Source: Hondaea fermentalgiana (Eukaryota > Sar > Bigyra > Thraustochytrida > Thraustochytriidae). Taken from it: a stretch of 57,523 bases of DNA. Position 1 is the stretch's first letter. Each line of letters opens with the position of its first letter. The stretch spans positions 87,326 through 144,848 of the forward strand of contig NPFB01000082.1 of NCBI GenBank assembly GCA_014084085.1, given 5' to 3'. A program made the position numbers and the translations under genes. Shown here one piece after another: positions 29,725 through 40,300 of this stretch. The notes beneath the pieces are model-generated. The model was not told the origin of the DNA. It made no database searches and was given only the letters and a program-made list of their open reading frames with translations.

Positions 29725-30993
29725 TCATGTGAATTTGGAGTCCGCGAGATCCTCTCGCCAACACCCGCGTCTTGGCGCGCAAAGCTGACGCATCTTCGCC
29801 TGCTCTTTGCTGGGGAAGTGCTTCTCCCAATCTGCTGCTTGCGTGACATCCCACGTGGAACCGCGTCTGTCAAGCTTGTCCCAGCAAACGACATCCTTGT
29901 CGCAGCGGAACGGGGTTTTGTTGTAAAATGGGTCAGAGCTGTCAGCGCGCATCAGGTCCACCATGATGCGGTGATGTTTAAGAGCGTGTTTGTAGAGCTC
30001 GATGTCGTACAGGTTGTGTTCTTCGATGACTTTTTGTGCGCGCGCGCTCAGTTTCTTCTCGTACTTGTTGTAGTTAAAGGCAGGCACATGATGAACGAGG
30101 TCCGAGCCAAAGATATACGAGAAGAGCTCAAAAGATTCTGCGAGTTCGTCCATAATGAATGTCCAACTCAAGACGGAGGTAAGCCTTTGCTTGGCAAGCA
30201 CGAACTGCCTTTTGGGGTCGTCGCGTAGCTCAGGAGCGAGAAAATTGACATAAACGTTGAATACTCCCCGGCACTTGTCGCGTTCCTCGCGTGGGAGACG
30301 AGCCCAGTCTTCGATTGATAAATCGGGATCTGCTGCGATGTTACGTCTCGCGGTTGAGTTTACCGCGCACACAAAGTGACCACCGTCGCTTCGCCCGGTC
30401 GATGTGTAGAATGCAGAAATAAAGCGAGAGACGGGCTCCCGGATGGCGTACATCCAGCGCCTGCAAAAGGTTTCCGAAGTGGCTTCGCATGTCAACGAAT
30501 CGCACCGCAGATCTCGAGCGAGCTGCGCAAAGTTGCGATGAGCAGTTTTCAGTGTGAAATTGTGCGTTCGTGACCTGGGCTCGAGCGAAATGTATCGATA
30601 TCGTACATCCGTTCTCAAAACGTCGACGGCGTTGAAGGTCATCTCGAGGCTTCGTCCACCAGCCTTGGGCACATGAGGAAAGACGAATTCAAGGTGAGCA
30701 TTTGTGGGACAACGACGCTGCAGGATCATCTGAGACATGCGTTGCAAGAGAGCAACGTCCTCCGGGTTATGGACTTGTGTCGGGAGAGTGCTCTCGCCAA
30801 ACGAATTGGTGACTTCCACCGGCAAAACCATCGACAGTGAGCTGATATCTTGTGGCCCGAGAAAGAAAGCCATGGCGCCGACAAGGACGCATAACATTGC
30901 GCAGAAGAGCACTGCGGGCGCCAGGAAGGACTGCCTCGTCATCGGGTACTGCGCCTCTCTCGGCGACGAAACTTGTCTCTGCGAGAGAGGCAT
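29725..30993 (-). CDS. Golgi-type carbohydrate sulfotransferase
   Basis: A 422-residue type II membrane protein: cytosolic tail, anchor at about 24-45, then a luminal domain. The PAPS 5'-phosphosulfate loop is FPHVPKAGGRS, with Lys110 at the usual catalytic position. The 3'-phosphate site is IREPVSRFISAFY (184-196). These fit the sulfotransfer_2/heparan-sulfate 2-O-type superfamily, which transfers sulfate from PAPS to glycan hydroxyls in the Golgi. Several Cys and sequons (NFT, NST) suit a luminal domain. The acceptor is unknown. Met18 is an alternative start. Single exon. Confidence 0.85.
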   Translation of the reverse strand: MPLSQRQVSSPREAQYPMTRQSFLAPAVLFCAMLCVLVGAMAFFLGPQDISSLSMVLPVEVTNSFGESTLPTQVHNPEDVALLQRMSQMILQRRCPTNAHLEFVFPHVPKAGGRSLEMTFNAVDVLRTDVRYRYISLEPRSRTHNFTLKTAHRNFAQLARDLRCDSLTCEATSETFCRRWMYAIREPVSRFISAFYTSTGRSDGGHFVCAVNSTARRNIAADPDLSIEDWARLPREERDKCRGVFNVYVNFLAPELRDDPKRQFVLAKQRLTSVLSWTFIMDELAESFELFSYIFGSDLVHHVPAFNYNKYEKKLSARAQKVIEEHNLYDIELYKHALKHHRIMVDLMRADSSDPFYNKTPFRCDKDVVCWDKLDRRGSTWDVTQAADWEKHFPSKEQAKMRQLCAPRRGCWREDLADSKFT

Positions 30994-32407
30994 CTTGTCC
31001 TCTGGCCCCTTTGGCGACTCTTCTCAAGTTTGATCTCCCGCGCGGCCTGGTACCAGCATACCCGCGTACAAACGCTTTCCAACCCCGTCCCGCCAAGGCA
31101 CCGTTCGCTCTCGCACTCGCAGTCGCCGTCTCTCGATTTCAGCCTCGCCCGAGGATGAGTGTCTCCGCGTTGCAGTTTTGATACTCGGCCGTTGTCGCCT
31201 CGCTCGGCAGCTATGCGCCCATCACATTGGCCTGAAAATCCGGCCTTCGCGAGCGACGGCGGCGAGATCCCGTGCAGTGCGTACAGTGCGGTGCGCCAGG
31301 GCGCCGCATTGGTGGAATGACTCCCAGCCGTCCGGCGGAGTCCTGGGCTCGCGGCGCAGAACGTGATAATGGACCGCGGTAGGGGAGCAAGCAGGCAAAC
31401 GAGGTGAGTCAAGGGGCGGACGCTGAGACGCTGTGTCAACAGACCGGAAGACACTTTATGGATTTGTCAGCTGCAGGTATTCTGCTGGACTGCAGCTCTG
31501 TCAACCTGCACAACTTACACTTCAGATCTTCATTACAAGTTTGGGCTTGCATTTTGCTATTTACTGCGCTACAAAGGTCGACAGCTCACCTCTGCAAGTA
31601 TGGCACACCAACGCACTCCTGCTCGCAAGGCACCCTCATCCCCAAGGGCAGTATCGATGACGGAGAAAGTAAATCGGCGTCAATTACCATGACAGAGTGC
31701 GCGCGACGGCTACAACAAAATCTTCAAGCAAGCCATCGCGGATATTTACATGTGGCTCGACTTCTTTCTTTCTCAATGAACGGTAATTGAAAAGAGTGAC
31801 TTTGCCTGTCACTGCTACCATCCCCAGTCCTTGCAAGCCCGTGCAATGACACGCTAAGGTCCGTGAACTGGATGCATGGCATCTTCCAGAACGAAGCATC
31901 TTGCATCGTGTGTGACGCAAGAATATAATCAAGATCGCGAGCGAAATTGCACATCAGAGTCCCAGAGACTAAAAGTTTCGCTTACCATTCTCGCACCGGT
32001 TTTTTGCCAATCGACCTCACTAATCACTTTCCATGAGACTTCCTCCATCTTGGCGCTGGTATACACTTCTGCACTCTGGCTGGGAACTTCAAGTTCTCAA
32101 CTCTTGTCGTCTTCAATTTTTTTTAAGGGTTCTCCACATCAATACGAATACTGTGCACAGGAACGTACGTGGGTGTTCCAATCTTGCATGAGGCGAGACA
32201 ATCTTAAGAAAAAGCGCCGGGTAACCGCCAGAAACATTTATGGTGAAACGCATGACGGCCGCCACCCCCCAGACAAGACCTTCTGTGCTGGGCGAGATGG
32301 CAAAGCCATCCCTCTGACCCATTTTCGGCTGTTTGGAATCCTCAGAAGCAGTCGGGGAAGAGGTCGGGGAGCAATTGCTCTGATGCAGAGAATGATTGTT
32401 GCGCGCG
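30994..32407. other. region without a resolved gene
   Basis: Promoter side of the sulfotransferase, then about 1 kb with short frames on both strands. On the minus strand, 31960-32080 encodes a stretch containing KMEEVSWKVISEVDW ending at a GTAAGC donor. It could be an exon of a split gene continuing from the esterase-like fragment at 32408-32807. This is not firm enough to call. Confidence 0.3.
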
Positions 32408-32807
32408 CCGGCACCTGATACACGTCGTCCACAAAGTGAACACCATCAACGCAGAATTTCGACGCATTTTTCGTCAACGCATGCATGTTGACGGGAAATC
32501 CCGCAAGTCTGTTAGACTTCGGGTCAGATTCAAGCCGTTGACCATAGCTTAGTTTGAGCAGAGAAGAGAAGGCGGCCGCAACGACCAGCGTATTTGAGTC
32601 TCCTGCAAAAGAGTAGATTGCGTCCCGCCCTAACATTGCTTGCCTCTCTCTCTCTCGGGGTAATATATGAAAGTTGCAAGCATTTTCCAAAGAGGTGGTC
32701 AGCCCAGGCCCACTTGCGACCGTTGATTGCAAGAGCGATTGGAGAATGTCTTGCAGTGCTCTAGATCGGATTGGACCCAATCCCCTCTGACGATTTCGTC
32801 CAGGCAC
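32408..32807 (-). pseudogene. PC-esterase/SGNH-like fragment, core missing
   Basis: The frame encodes a block resembling the start of PC-esterase-type SGNH domains (CNFHILPRERERQAML followed by GRDAIYSFAGDSNT, with a GDS nucleophile motif). Only about 55 residues later comes a DGVHF block resembling the terminal catalytic D-x-x-H. Intact domains have roughly 150-250 residues between these. A CAG/GTGCCG donor-like site follows DVYQ. Either this is a truncated, decayed copy, or part of a multi-exon gene whose other exons I cannot place. An ATG at 32853 in another frame begins a short hydrophobic peptide that might be its anchor. Confidence 0.35.
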
Positions 32808-34356
32808 GCCTCTCGAGGATAACGATGGGCAGGGTCACGCATAGGGTCAGCATTCGGAACCGCGCCGTTTGGGGCAAGGCTGGTGCAAGCTGCAGCTGCT
32901 GCAGCTGGCCGCGGACAGGATCAGTGATCCTCGCTGACGATACTACTATACCCGTGGTATTACACAGAAGAGGCTTGCGAGACGCAGTCATCAGAAACTG
33001 CCAAGGGCAGCCAAGCCAGCAGACTTTGTCACAGACGCAGTCGCCCACACCAAAGCAAAGCAAAGCAAAGCCTGAAAAAAAAAAAAAAAAAAAAGGCCGA
33101 AAAAAAGTATAGGCCTAGGCCTAGCAGAAAGCGAGCGAGGGCGTCGTCCTCGGCCACTGCCTTTGTGCCAGTCCAGTGGCGCGCAGAGGACGCCAAGCGC
33201 GGAATCGGGGCGCGACGACGCGGCGCGCTGCGTCATCCTGTGGAACTGGGCGAGTCTGCGAGCGGCGGCGAGGCGCGGCAGCGGCAGCTACGAATGCAAA
33301 TGACGCAGCAGCCAAACCCGTAGCGTCTCCCGGCGCAGTGGACCTACCATGGTTACTGTGGCCCGCAGCGCACAGAATTTTCCCCTTATCGCCACCCTAC
33401 ATCACTGCCTGTATGATATCTTAGTGGCTCACAGAGAACCAATGTGGCAGCTGCGGCAGCTTGGGGGACACCGAGACCGAGGCCGACCCCGACAATGACA
33501 CTGACAACTCTCCTAACTCTCCCACAGCTGCGTGTCTCGAGGAGCCTTCGTGCAATGGACTGTGGGGCACCGCGGGCGATGACGCAGCGCGGTTCCGCGC
33601 AGTTCTTCCGCATGTCCCGCTACGTCGGCTCTTTGTCCGCCCTCCCGAGGCTTGGGCTGCTAGGCGTTTATGGTAGAAGCCGTGTGGGCAGAAAGTGGTT
33701 TCCTCGCGCGGCAAGACCGATACGAGTCACTATGAAATATAAATTCAACTTGCTGTAAGGGGCTCGATGATGCGGCGCGCGTCGACGCGGCGCTAGACTT
33801 CTCGGTATTGGAGCCAGGCAGGCTGCGGGCATAGCAGCGAGCAAAGGGGAGCCGACTGAGAGGGCGTGGCGAGTGGCAGTGGAGTCGGGGGGCAAGCAAA
33901 GTGGCCACTGCGGGCAGTACTTTCCGAGTCCGCCTTTTGCGCCACTGGCCCACAGCGTGCGCGTGGCCGATTTTTGACTTGTTGCCGCCGTCCGTCCACT
34001 TGTCGCCCGCGGTTCTCTACTTGCCGCGCGCCGCGGCCGCGCGCAGGCGTTCCGCGGTGTCTCGCGCGTCTCTCCCCAGAAACCGCGTGAATTATGGTTA
34101 TCGATACTACGCCTAGTCTGTGTCCGGTTTTTTGGCGCCGCTGTCGGGGACACAGAACCGGAATCTCCAGTGCCAAAGTATCCAGGAAGAGCGATGGAGG
34201 AAAAGGAGCCCCGCCAACGACGCGCCGCACCGAGACTGCCCGGCCGGCGCGGCGCTGCGCGAATTCCCGGTCGGCCGGGCGGCCGCCGGTCTGCACTCGG
34301 TCCCGGAGGATGCAAGCTTCTCCAATTACGCGCGACTGCGAGCTGGAGCCCAACTC

Positions 34357-34404
34357 GGAGTTGGAGTTCGAGTTGGAGTTCGAGTTCGAGCTCAAGTTCG
34401 AGTC
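34357..34404. repeat. GAGTTC/GAGTTG hexamer repeat
   Basis: About eight imperfect GAGTTS units. The pure hexamer has no stop in any of the six frames, which explains the overlapping open frames on both strands, for example an alternating Leu-Glu run on the minus strand. Confidence 0.9.
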
Positions 34405-35065
34405 CAGCCAGGCGGAACGAAGTCCAAGTCCGAGGCCTGGTTATCTCGCACCAGCCAGACAGACCAGCGGCCATGCCGGCAGCGGCAGAGGCGCGCGGGG
34501 GACGCGGCTGCGGCGATCGCCAATCTGCGCAACGCAAATTCGAGTGGATCGGCGCCGCCTGTCTTTCACGCGCGCCACCCTCGCGGCAGGCGGTGCGGAC
34601 GCGGCGCGGCTGCGGCTCCTCGTGAATGAAAGAAAGCACTGGAGCCGCGCAGAGGCCGTCGCCTCTCGCGGAACAACTGGGAAAACGGAGCGCGGAGCGG
34701 GTTTGACTGCGATGATTGAACAGGGCTTCCTTCTTTCGCGACGGCGTGCCGCTGTGCAACTAGCCAGCCAGCCAGCTGTCCATTTCCGCCGTTGCCCTCC
34801 TGCAGCCGCCACTGGCCCGCAGTGCGCCCGCAGCGCGAGTGTGGAATCGCGGACAAGCGGGGACAGGCGGCCGAGGTCCAAGGGCGGCGCGGTCATGCCA
34901 CCTGGCCAGTGCGGGGCGACGCCGCGCGATCAAGGGCAATCCAATCGGCATTACAGTGCAATGCAGTGCACTGCAATGCAATGCAATGCAAGACGCAATG
35001 CGAAATGCAATAACGCGAAAGAAGGCAGAAAGAGGACGGGAAAAGGACAGAGAAGGAGAAGAACT

Positions 35066-35112
35066 GGAGAGGAAAAAGAAGAAAGGGAGAAAGAAGAAAG
35101 GGAAAGAAAGGA

Positions 35113-35164
<52 letters not shown>

Positions 35165-35166
35165 AG
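35066..35166. repeat. 101-nt pure purine tract with (GAAA)n
   Basis: An uninterrupted purine run on the plus strand, starting GGAGAGGAAAAAGAAG and ending in about a dozen GAAA units. Its mirror-symmetric part could adopt triplex (H-DNA). Confidence 0.95.
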
Positions 35167-35441
35167 CGGAGCGACGCGGCGGCCAGGCAGACAGAACCGC
35201 AACGACCCCCGTCGCGGAGCGCGTTGCGTAGCGTAGCGTTGCGTTGCGTAGCGTCGCGGAGCGCCGCGCCCGAGAGCCCCGGCTCAGGTACGTGCTGTGC
35301 TGTGCTGGCCTGCGTGCGTGCTTGCGGGCGGGTGTGCCGCTCGCCCGCCTGCCTGCGCGCAGCGGCATCGCGCCGCGAGGAAGCGAGGATCTGGAGGGAA
35401 GGAAAAAGAAGGAGCCAAGAACTGACGAACGAACGAGCGGC

Positions 35442-35494
35442 ACTACTACTACTACTACTACTACTATTACTTGTACTATACTACTACTACTACT
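35442..35494. repeat. (ACT)n trinucleotide repeat, interrupted
   Basis: About nine ACT units, a short interruption, then about five more. It lies about 300 bp upstream of the perilipin/REF-like start. Confidence 0.93.
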
Positions 35495-35736
35495 GTTGAA
35501 TGGAAATGGATGCGTGTTTGAATGAATGGGTGAATGGATGTGTATATGATGCAACGGCGACGACGTCGGCGACGCCTTGGGACGCTCTGACGCGACGACG
35601 CATGTGACACGGACGGACGCGCGCTTCCGTACGATGCAATGGGAATGGACTGGAATGGAATGGAATGGGGCGCATCTGTTCGGTCGGGGGTTGGTCGGTT
35701 GGCTTGGCTGGTGGATAACATATGATTGAACGTGCT

Positions 35737-35770
35737 CAAACAAACAAACAGACAGACAGACAGACAGACA
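35737..35770. repeat. (CAAA)n-(CAGA)n in the 5' leader
   Basis: Three to four CAAA units followed directly by five GACA units, ending 23 nt before the proposed start codon. It is therefore probably in the 5' UTR. Confidence 0.9.
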
Positions 35771-35793
35771 ACAGCAAGAAGAGGGAGGCAAAG

Positions 35794-36954
35794 ATGCCTG
35801 CAGCAACCATGAACGAGACGGACGTGCTCCAAGAGCCGCACAATGGCCCCGTCGGCAAGCTGATTGACATGAGCCTCGAGCAGTACTCGGGTGCCAAGGA
35901 CTTGCTCGCCAAGAATCAGGTCATTGGCAAGCGCCTGACACCCTTTGTTGACTGGACCGAGAACACCACCAAGGCGATCCTCAGAAAGTCCCCTGTGGCC
36001 GTCGACAAGGTCGTCACCGCCGTCGATACCCGCGCAGAGGCCGTCGTGAACTTTACCTCCGAAAAGGTGCAGGTCATGCGCGAGACGCCCAAGAATACTC
36101 TTGGCTATGTCCACGGCAAGCTCAAGTCCCTGCGTACCGAGCCCTCGGCCGAAGACGACGAGGAACCCGGCGTGCGTACCATTCTCGTCACCGGCAAGTC
36201 TGCCGCTGCCGAGCGCCTCAATGTTCTCCTCGACGCCGGCGAGGGCTACCTCAAGCAGTACCTGCCCATTCCCGAGAACGAAAAGTCTCTCGTCATTCAG
36301 GGCCCCAAGTCGGAGATTCGCACGGTCGCCACCCGCACCGTTAACCTTTCCAAGGTCGCCGTCACCAAGACCCTCGAGCAGGCTCTTGCCAAGGCCGGCG
36401 AGATCAAGGCTCGCACCAAGGAGACCATCCATGTCGACCTCATTCGTTACAACGAGTGGCTTGACATGAATGTCAAGACCCCCGTCTCCAAGCGCCTCAA
36501 GATTGTCGATGACAAGCTTGCCATCTCTGAAAAGGTCGACAAGGTTGACCAGAAGCTCATCAAGCCCCTCAAGTCCTCTGTCTCCCGCCGCGTCGAGCTC
36601 ATCGACGCCAAGGTCGTCACGCCCGTCAAGGAAAAGTTCGTTCTTGTCGTCACCCGCGTCTCGGACACCTACAATGCCAAGGTCGTCGAGCCTCGTGACC
36701 AGATCATTCAAATGTTCCGCGAGGAACTCAGCCTTCAGCAGGAAATTGCCAAGAGCAAGTCTGGCGAAGAGGAGCTCACCATCAGCGCCGGCCTCTCGGC
36801 CGTCATTGCCGCTGCCCGCTCTCGCCTTGAAAAGGAGTACGAGGTCCGCGTCTCCCCGACACTCTCCCGCTTCATGGGTCGCGACAAGGAGGAGGAGATG
36901 GAGGACCAGTCGTTCGGCGACGAGGACGATGAGGATGTCGATGAGACCTACTAA
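35794..36954 (+). CDS. perilipin/REF-like lipid-droplet coat protein
   Basis: 386 residues from the Met at 35794; the upstream in-frame codons are repeat-derived. The protein is Lys/Val/Ala-rich, has no membrane span, and is built of amphipathic segments with recurring P-V-x-x-K/R-V and V-D-x-K spacing (SPVAVDKVVTAVD, 66-78; TPVSKRLKIVDDKL, 229-242; TPVKEKFVLVVTRV, 276-289). The tail is acidic (366-386). This pattern resembles perilipins or REF/SRPP proteins that coat lipid droplets or rubber particles; thraustochytrids store much triacylglycerol. Codons are almost all C- or G-ending with AAG for Lys, far more biased than neighbours, which suggests very high expression. No enzyme motif. Family assignment is by pattern, not by a search. 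Confidence 0.65.
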   Translation: MPAATMNETDVLQEPHNGPVGKLIDMSLEQYSGAKDLLAKNQVIGKRLTPFVDWTENTTKAILRKSPVAVDKVVTAVDTRAEAVVNFTSEKVQVMRETPKNTLGYVHGKLKSLRTEPSAEDDEEPGVRTILVTGKSAAAERLNVLLDAGEGYLKQYLPIPENEKSLVIQGPKSEIRTVATRTVNLSKVAVTKTLEQALAKAGEIKARTKETIHVDLIRYNEWLDMNVKTPVSKRLKIVDDKLAISEKVDKVDQKLIKPLKSSVSRRVELIDAKVVTPVKEKFVLVVTRVSDTYNAKVVEPRDQIIQMFREELSLQQEIAKSKSGEEELTISAGLSAVIAAARSRLEKEYEVRVSPTLSRFMGRDKEEEMEDQSFGDEDDEDVDETY

Positions 36955-37352
36955 GCTTGCGCTTCACATGCAACTTTCAACGCTACCTCGAAATCCTTTT
37001 ACTTACTTTGACCTGCTCGAGGTGCGAACGTACTAGCCGAGTGGCTCTCCTGACTGACTACACAGACGGAGCTCTCACCCGTTTTACAAGTAACAAAGTC
37101 TTTTCCTTTCCCTTCTGTTTTCCTTTTCATTTGACGGACCATCATTACTCATTACTTCCTCTTGCGTCAAGGATAGAAAGTGTGGTTTACACATTGCCAC
37201 AATTAGGCTTATTTTAAATCGGCATCGAGCTGTGCTAGCTTTCTTACTCTCTCCTGTCTCTCGCCGACCTTCATGTAATACTAACTTCATCATCTCTCAA
37301 AAACGAAGCCAACTTACGATTTGTTTGCAAAATTTCAAAACGATTAGGCTTA
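36955..37352. other. convergent intergenic region
   Basis: 398 bp between the 3' ends of the lipid-droplet-like gene and the giant kinase. AT-richer with T-rich stretches; no gene seen. Confidence 0.4.
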
Positions 37353-40300
37353 TCACTCCGTTGATGATAAATGTGAAAGAATACGCGTCACTGCATCACG
37401 AAGCGGGCCAGCCGGAAGAGCATCGAGTACGGCTTCCAGCGGACCTCTGCATGGTAGCAAGAAGCTCTGACGTCGTGCGCGCGAACCTTGGTCCGCACGT
37501 TCAAACCTTGTAAGAATGCCCAAAAGGTCCACCACATGCGTTCGTGCAGCGATACGACATTGCGCGTCCTCCGAAACGCCCCCATTTCTCATTGATGCTC
37601 GCAGAACCAAACGTAATAACATCACAAAACGTCTGTGCTGAAGCATCCGACGCTGCGCACGCGACGAGCGCGGAAGAGTCCCAGCGAGCATCGCAAGACA
37701 CGCGCACGACTTCTCCAAAAGCACGGCCAACTCGCCCACGATTGGCACCGAATGCTGCTCAAACTCGTTGTCGGCGCCATCTCCTATCATTTCCCCGGGT
37801 GCTTCATCGTGGCCACCTACTCCTACTCCTCCTCGTGGCCCGTCCGTCATCGAGGAGCCGTCCAATGCAAGTACAGCATCGTTATCATTGACGTGATCGC
37901 CGCCGCTACCAGGCTTTCCGTCTCGCCCAGAGACCCATGCAGCCCACGGGCTGGTAGACATCTGCATTGTGCTCGGTAATATGCCCACGGAATGCTCCAG
38001 CGCTAACGCCAAAATGGCTAACAAAGCGCCGTCGTCCAGAGATTTCGATACTTTGTCGAGAATGGTCCCAGCCAGCTCGACGTCGCCAATGACTCGAAGC
38101 AGCGGGAACACCAAGTCTACCACTGCCTCGACCTGCTGCTCCTCGTGCTGAGATCGAAACTGTGTCGATATGAGCGCACGCGGCCTCCCAGTCTGCCGGA
38201 GCCTCACTTCTTCATCGCTTGTGATCGAGGCAACTACCATACGTCCAAAGTGCGCTGCGCGCTCTCCCATTGCGCACGGGGCCGAAAACAGCATGTCGGC
38301 ATCTAAAAGCGAACCTCCCGCGTAAAGAATTGAAGACAACAACTTTGCACCCGCGAGAACCCGCGCATCTACCTCTCTTGGCGCCTTCATATCGTTGTCT
38401 GGAGCACGTGCCCCCTCGGCAGACACAAACGTTCCATGCGGTGATTCTCTTGGTAGCAGACTTACATAGTCCGCAAGAAGACCTAGATCCATCATCACGC
38501 GGACGAGACTCGGCCGCTTGGAGACTGCAAAGCAGAGCAAGTTCACTACCAAATGCGGCACAGGAGCTTCCTCTTCCAATAGGCTTGCGGTCCGCGGTAG
38601 CACGCGATTTGCGAGGAAATCTAGCACGTATTGGTCCACGGCCTGCAAAAGAGCCACACGCTCGTGAAAGGCCTCGTGAGAAGCATCTTTGCCGTACACA
38701 GCGTCTTCGAAGCGATAAAAATCCAAATCACGATCGCTTTGCTCTCTCGCTATCCTTTCCCCGGCTCCGTTGTGCGCACCAGTATTTTGCGTCGACTTGC
38801 ACAAGACATCAATTGCGAGTCGAAGACACCATGTCCTCGTGTCTGATGATACACGGCGCGCCACGCTGGCTGCCCAGAGCGCTGGCAGGACGTCTTGACC
38901 CACGGCCAGTGCTACCTCTGGCATGCGCAGCGCGTCGGCATTCTGGCTCAAACTCTCGGCGAGCATCAGAATGTGACGTTGATACTCCTCAAAGCCCTCC
39001 GTAATAATGTTTAGATTCACGCGAATCAGAGTGGACAGCGCTCGCAGCAAATCAGCGCTGCAGCACACGAACCCCGAGAGGGATCGACTTGCGCTGAGCT
39101 GAAACAAAACAGGCAAAGCCTCGCGTCCCAGCCCCTGCAATAGCCCGGCCTCGGGGGACGATGCAGTGACCGCCCGCCCCGACGCTGAAATCGGAGCAAG
39201 CTTTCCAGCGGCTTTGGTCACGGATGCGATCGCTGCATCGGCAACCATTGCCACTCTGTACACCAACGCATGCAAGCACCTGCGCATCATCAGCGTCCCA
39301 TTAGTCCCACCTTCACGTGCAATCAAATCCTCCACTCTCGTGGCCCCGCGCCGCGTGCTGTTCCCACCCGCCGCACCTCGTTCGGCCTCCCGTATTGACG
39401 GAGCGTCGCTCCCAGCACCCGCCCACGAAAAATGCGATTTCGACGTCGACGCAGTTGACGACGAGGACAAAGACAATAATGCCTGCCGCAGACGCGCATG
39501 CATACGATCAAAAATCGGCACCAGCTTGTTGTCAAGCAGGAGGCGAAGCTCGCTGGGATAGTGCTGCAAAAACAGCGTCAGCGTCACACTCGCCTTGGAA
39601 CGAACAACAAATGTCTGTCCATGGCTCAGGAGCTGCACGAGAGCCCGCAGCACGCCTTCCTTCACCGCGCTGCGTCGCCCGAATAAGGCCTCTCGCGTTG
39701 TTCGTTCCGCGCCGAGTCGCGTTGCAGCTGGCATGCTGCGAATGGGAGACGGGGGCATTGGCGTGTGCAGCGCCTCCGTCGAAGAACCACTCGAGTGCAG
39801 CACGAGGTTCAAGATGTTCAAAAACGCCTGCTGCACGCGAGGCGATCCGTGCACGGCCTGCAGACCGCTCACCATAAATCCCCATGCATCATGTTCCGCC
39901 AGTCGAGGCAAAAGGCGTCTGTTCACACGCACGAGATGTGCCAGCGCCATGGCGCATGTCGATCGCAAATGCTCCGCCTTCTCGCGCAATGTTGCATGCA
40001 ACAAACGGGAGGCAACCTCGGCTGTCGCGAAACGCAAACTCGTGGCGTTCGCACCTTGAGAAACCTGCTCTGCAGCCGGCGCCAGGCTCAAAACGTTCTC
40101 GAACGTCTTGGCCGCGTAGAATCGAATCGTCTCGTCGTCCGCGAGAAGACAGCTCAAAAGTTGCTTGAGAGCCGCGCCCGAGATCTTCCACTGATCGTTG
40201 ATACTACTTGTTCCTGGCATGCCTCCTCCTTCGCCGCCCTGCCAAGGGCTCGATGATCCGCTTACCACAGGATTAGGACCCCTCGAGGGTGAAGGCGATG

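Larger units (their letters stand above)
32808..35793. other. 3-kb repeat-rich, stop-poor region
   Basis: No credible gene. It contains a 20-nt poly-A (33075-33094), a TAGGCC repeat (33110-33122), hexamer, pentamer, trinucleotide and tetranucleotide repeats, and long overlapping open frames on both strands without domain features. It ends in the leader of the perilipin/REF-like gene. Confidence 0.45.

Noticed and set aside
33668..35806. Several overlapping frames of 150-380 residues on both strands
   Set aside because: They arise where the hexamer, GAAA, ACT and GC-rich repeats lack stops in all frames; compositions are extreme and no domain is visible.
35476..36711. 411-residue minus-strand frame opposite the lipid-droplet-like gene
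   Set aside because: It is the antisense shadow of a strongly codon-biased gene; C/G third positions suppress stops on the complementary strand.
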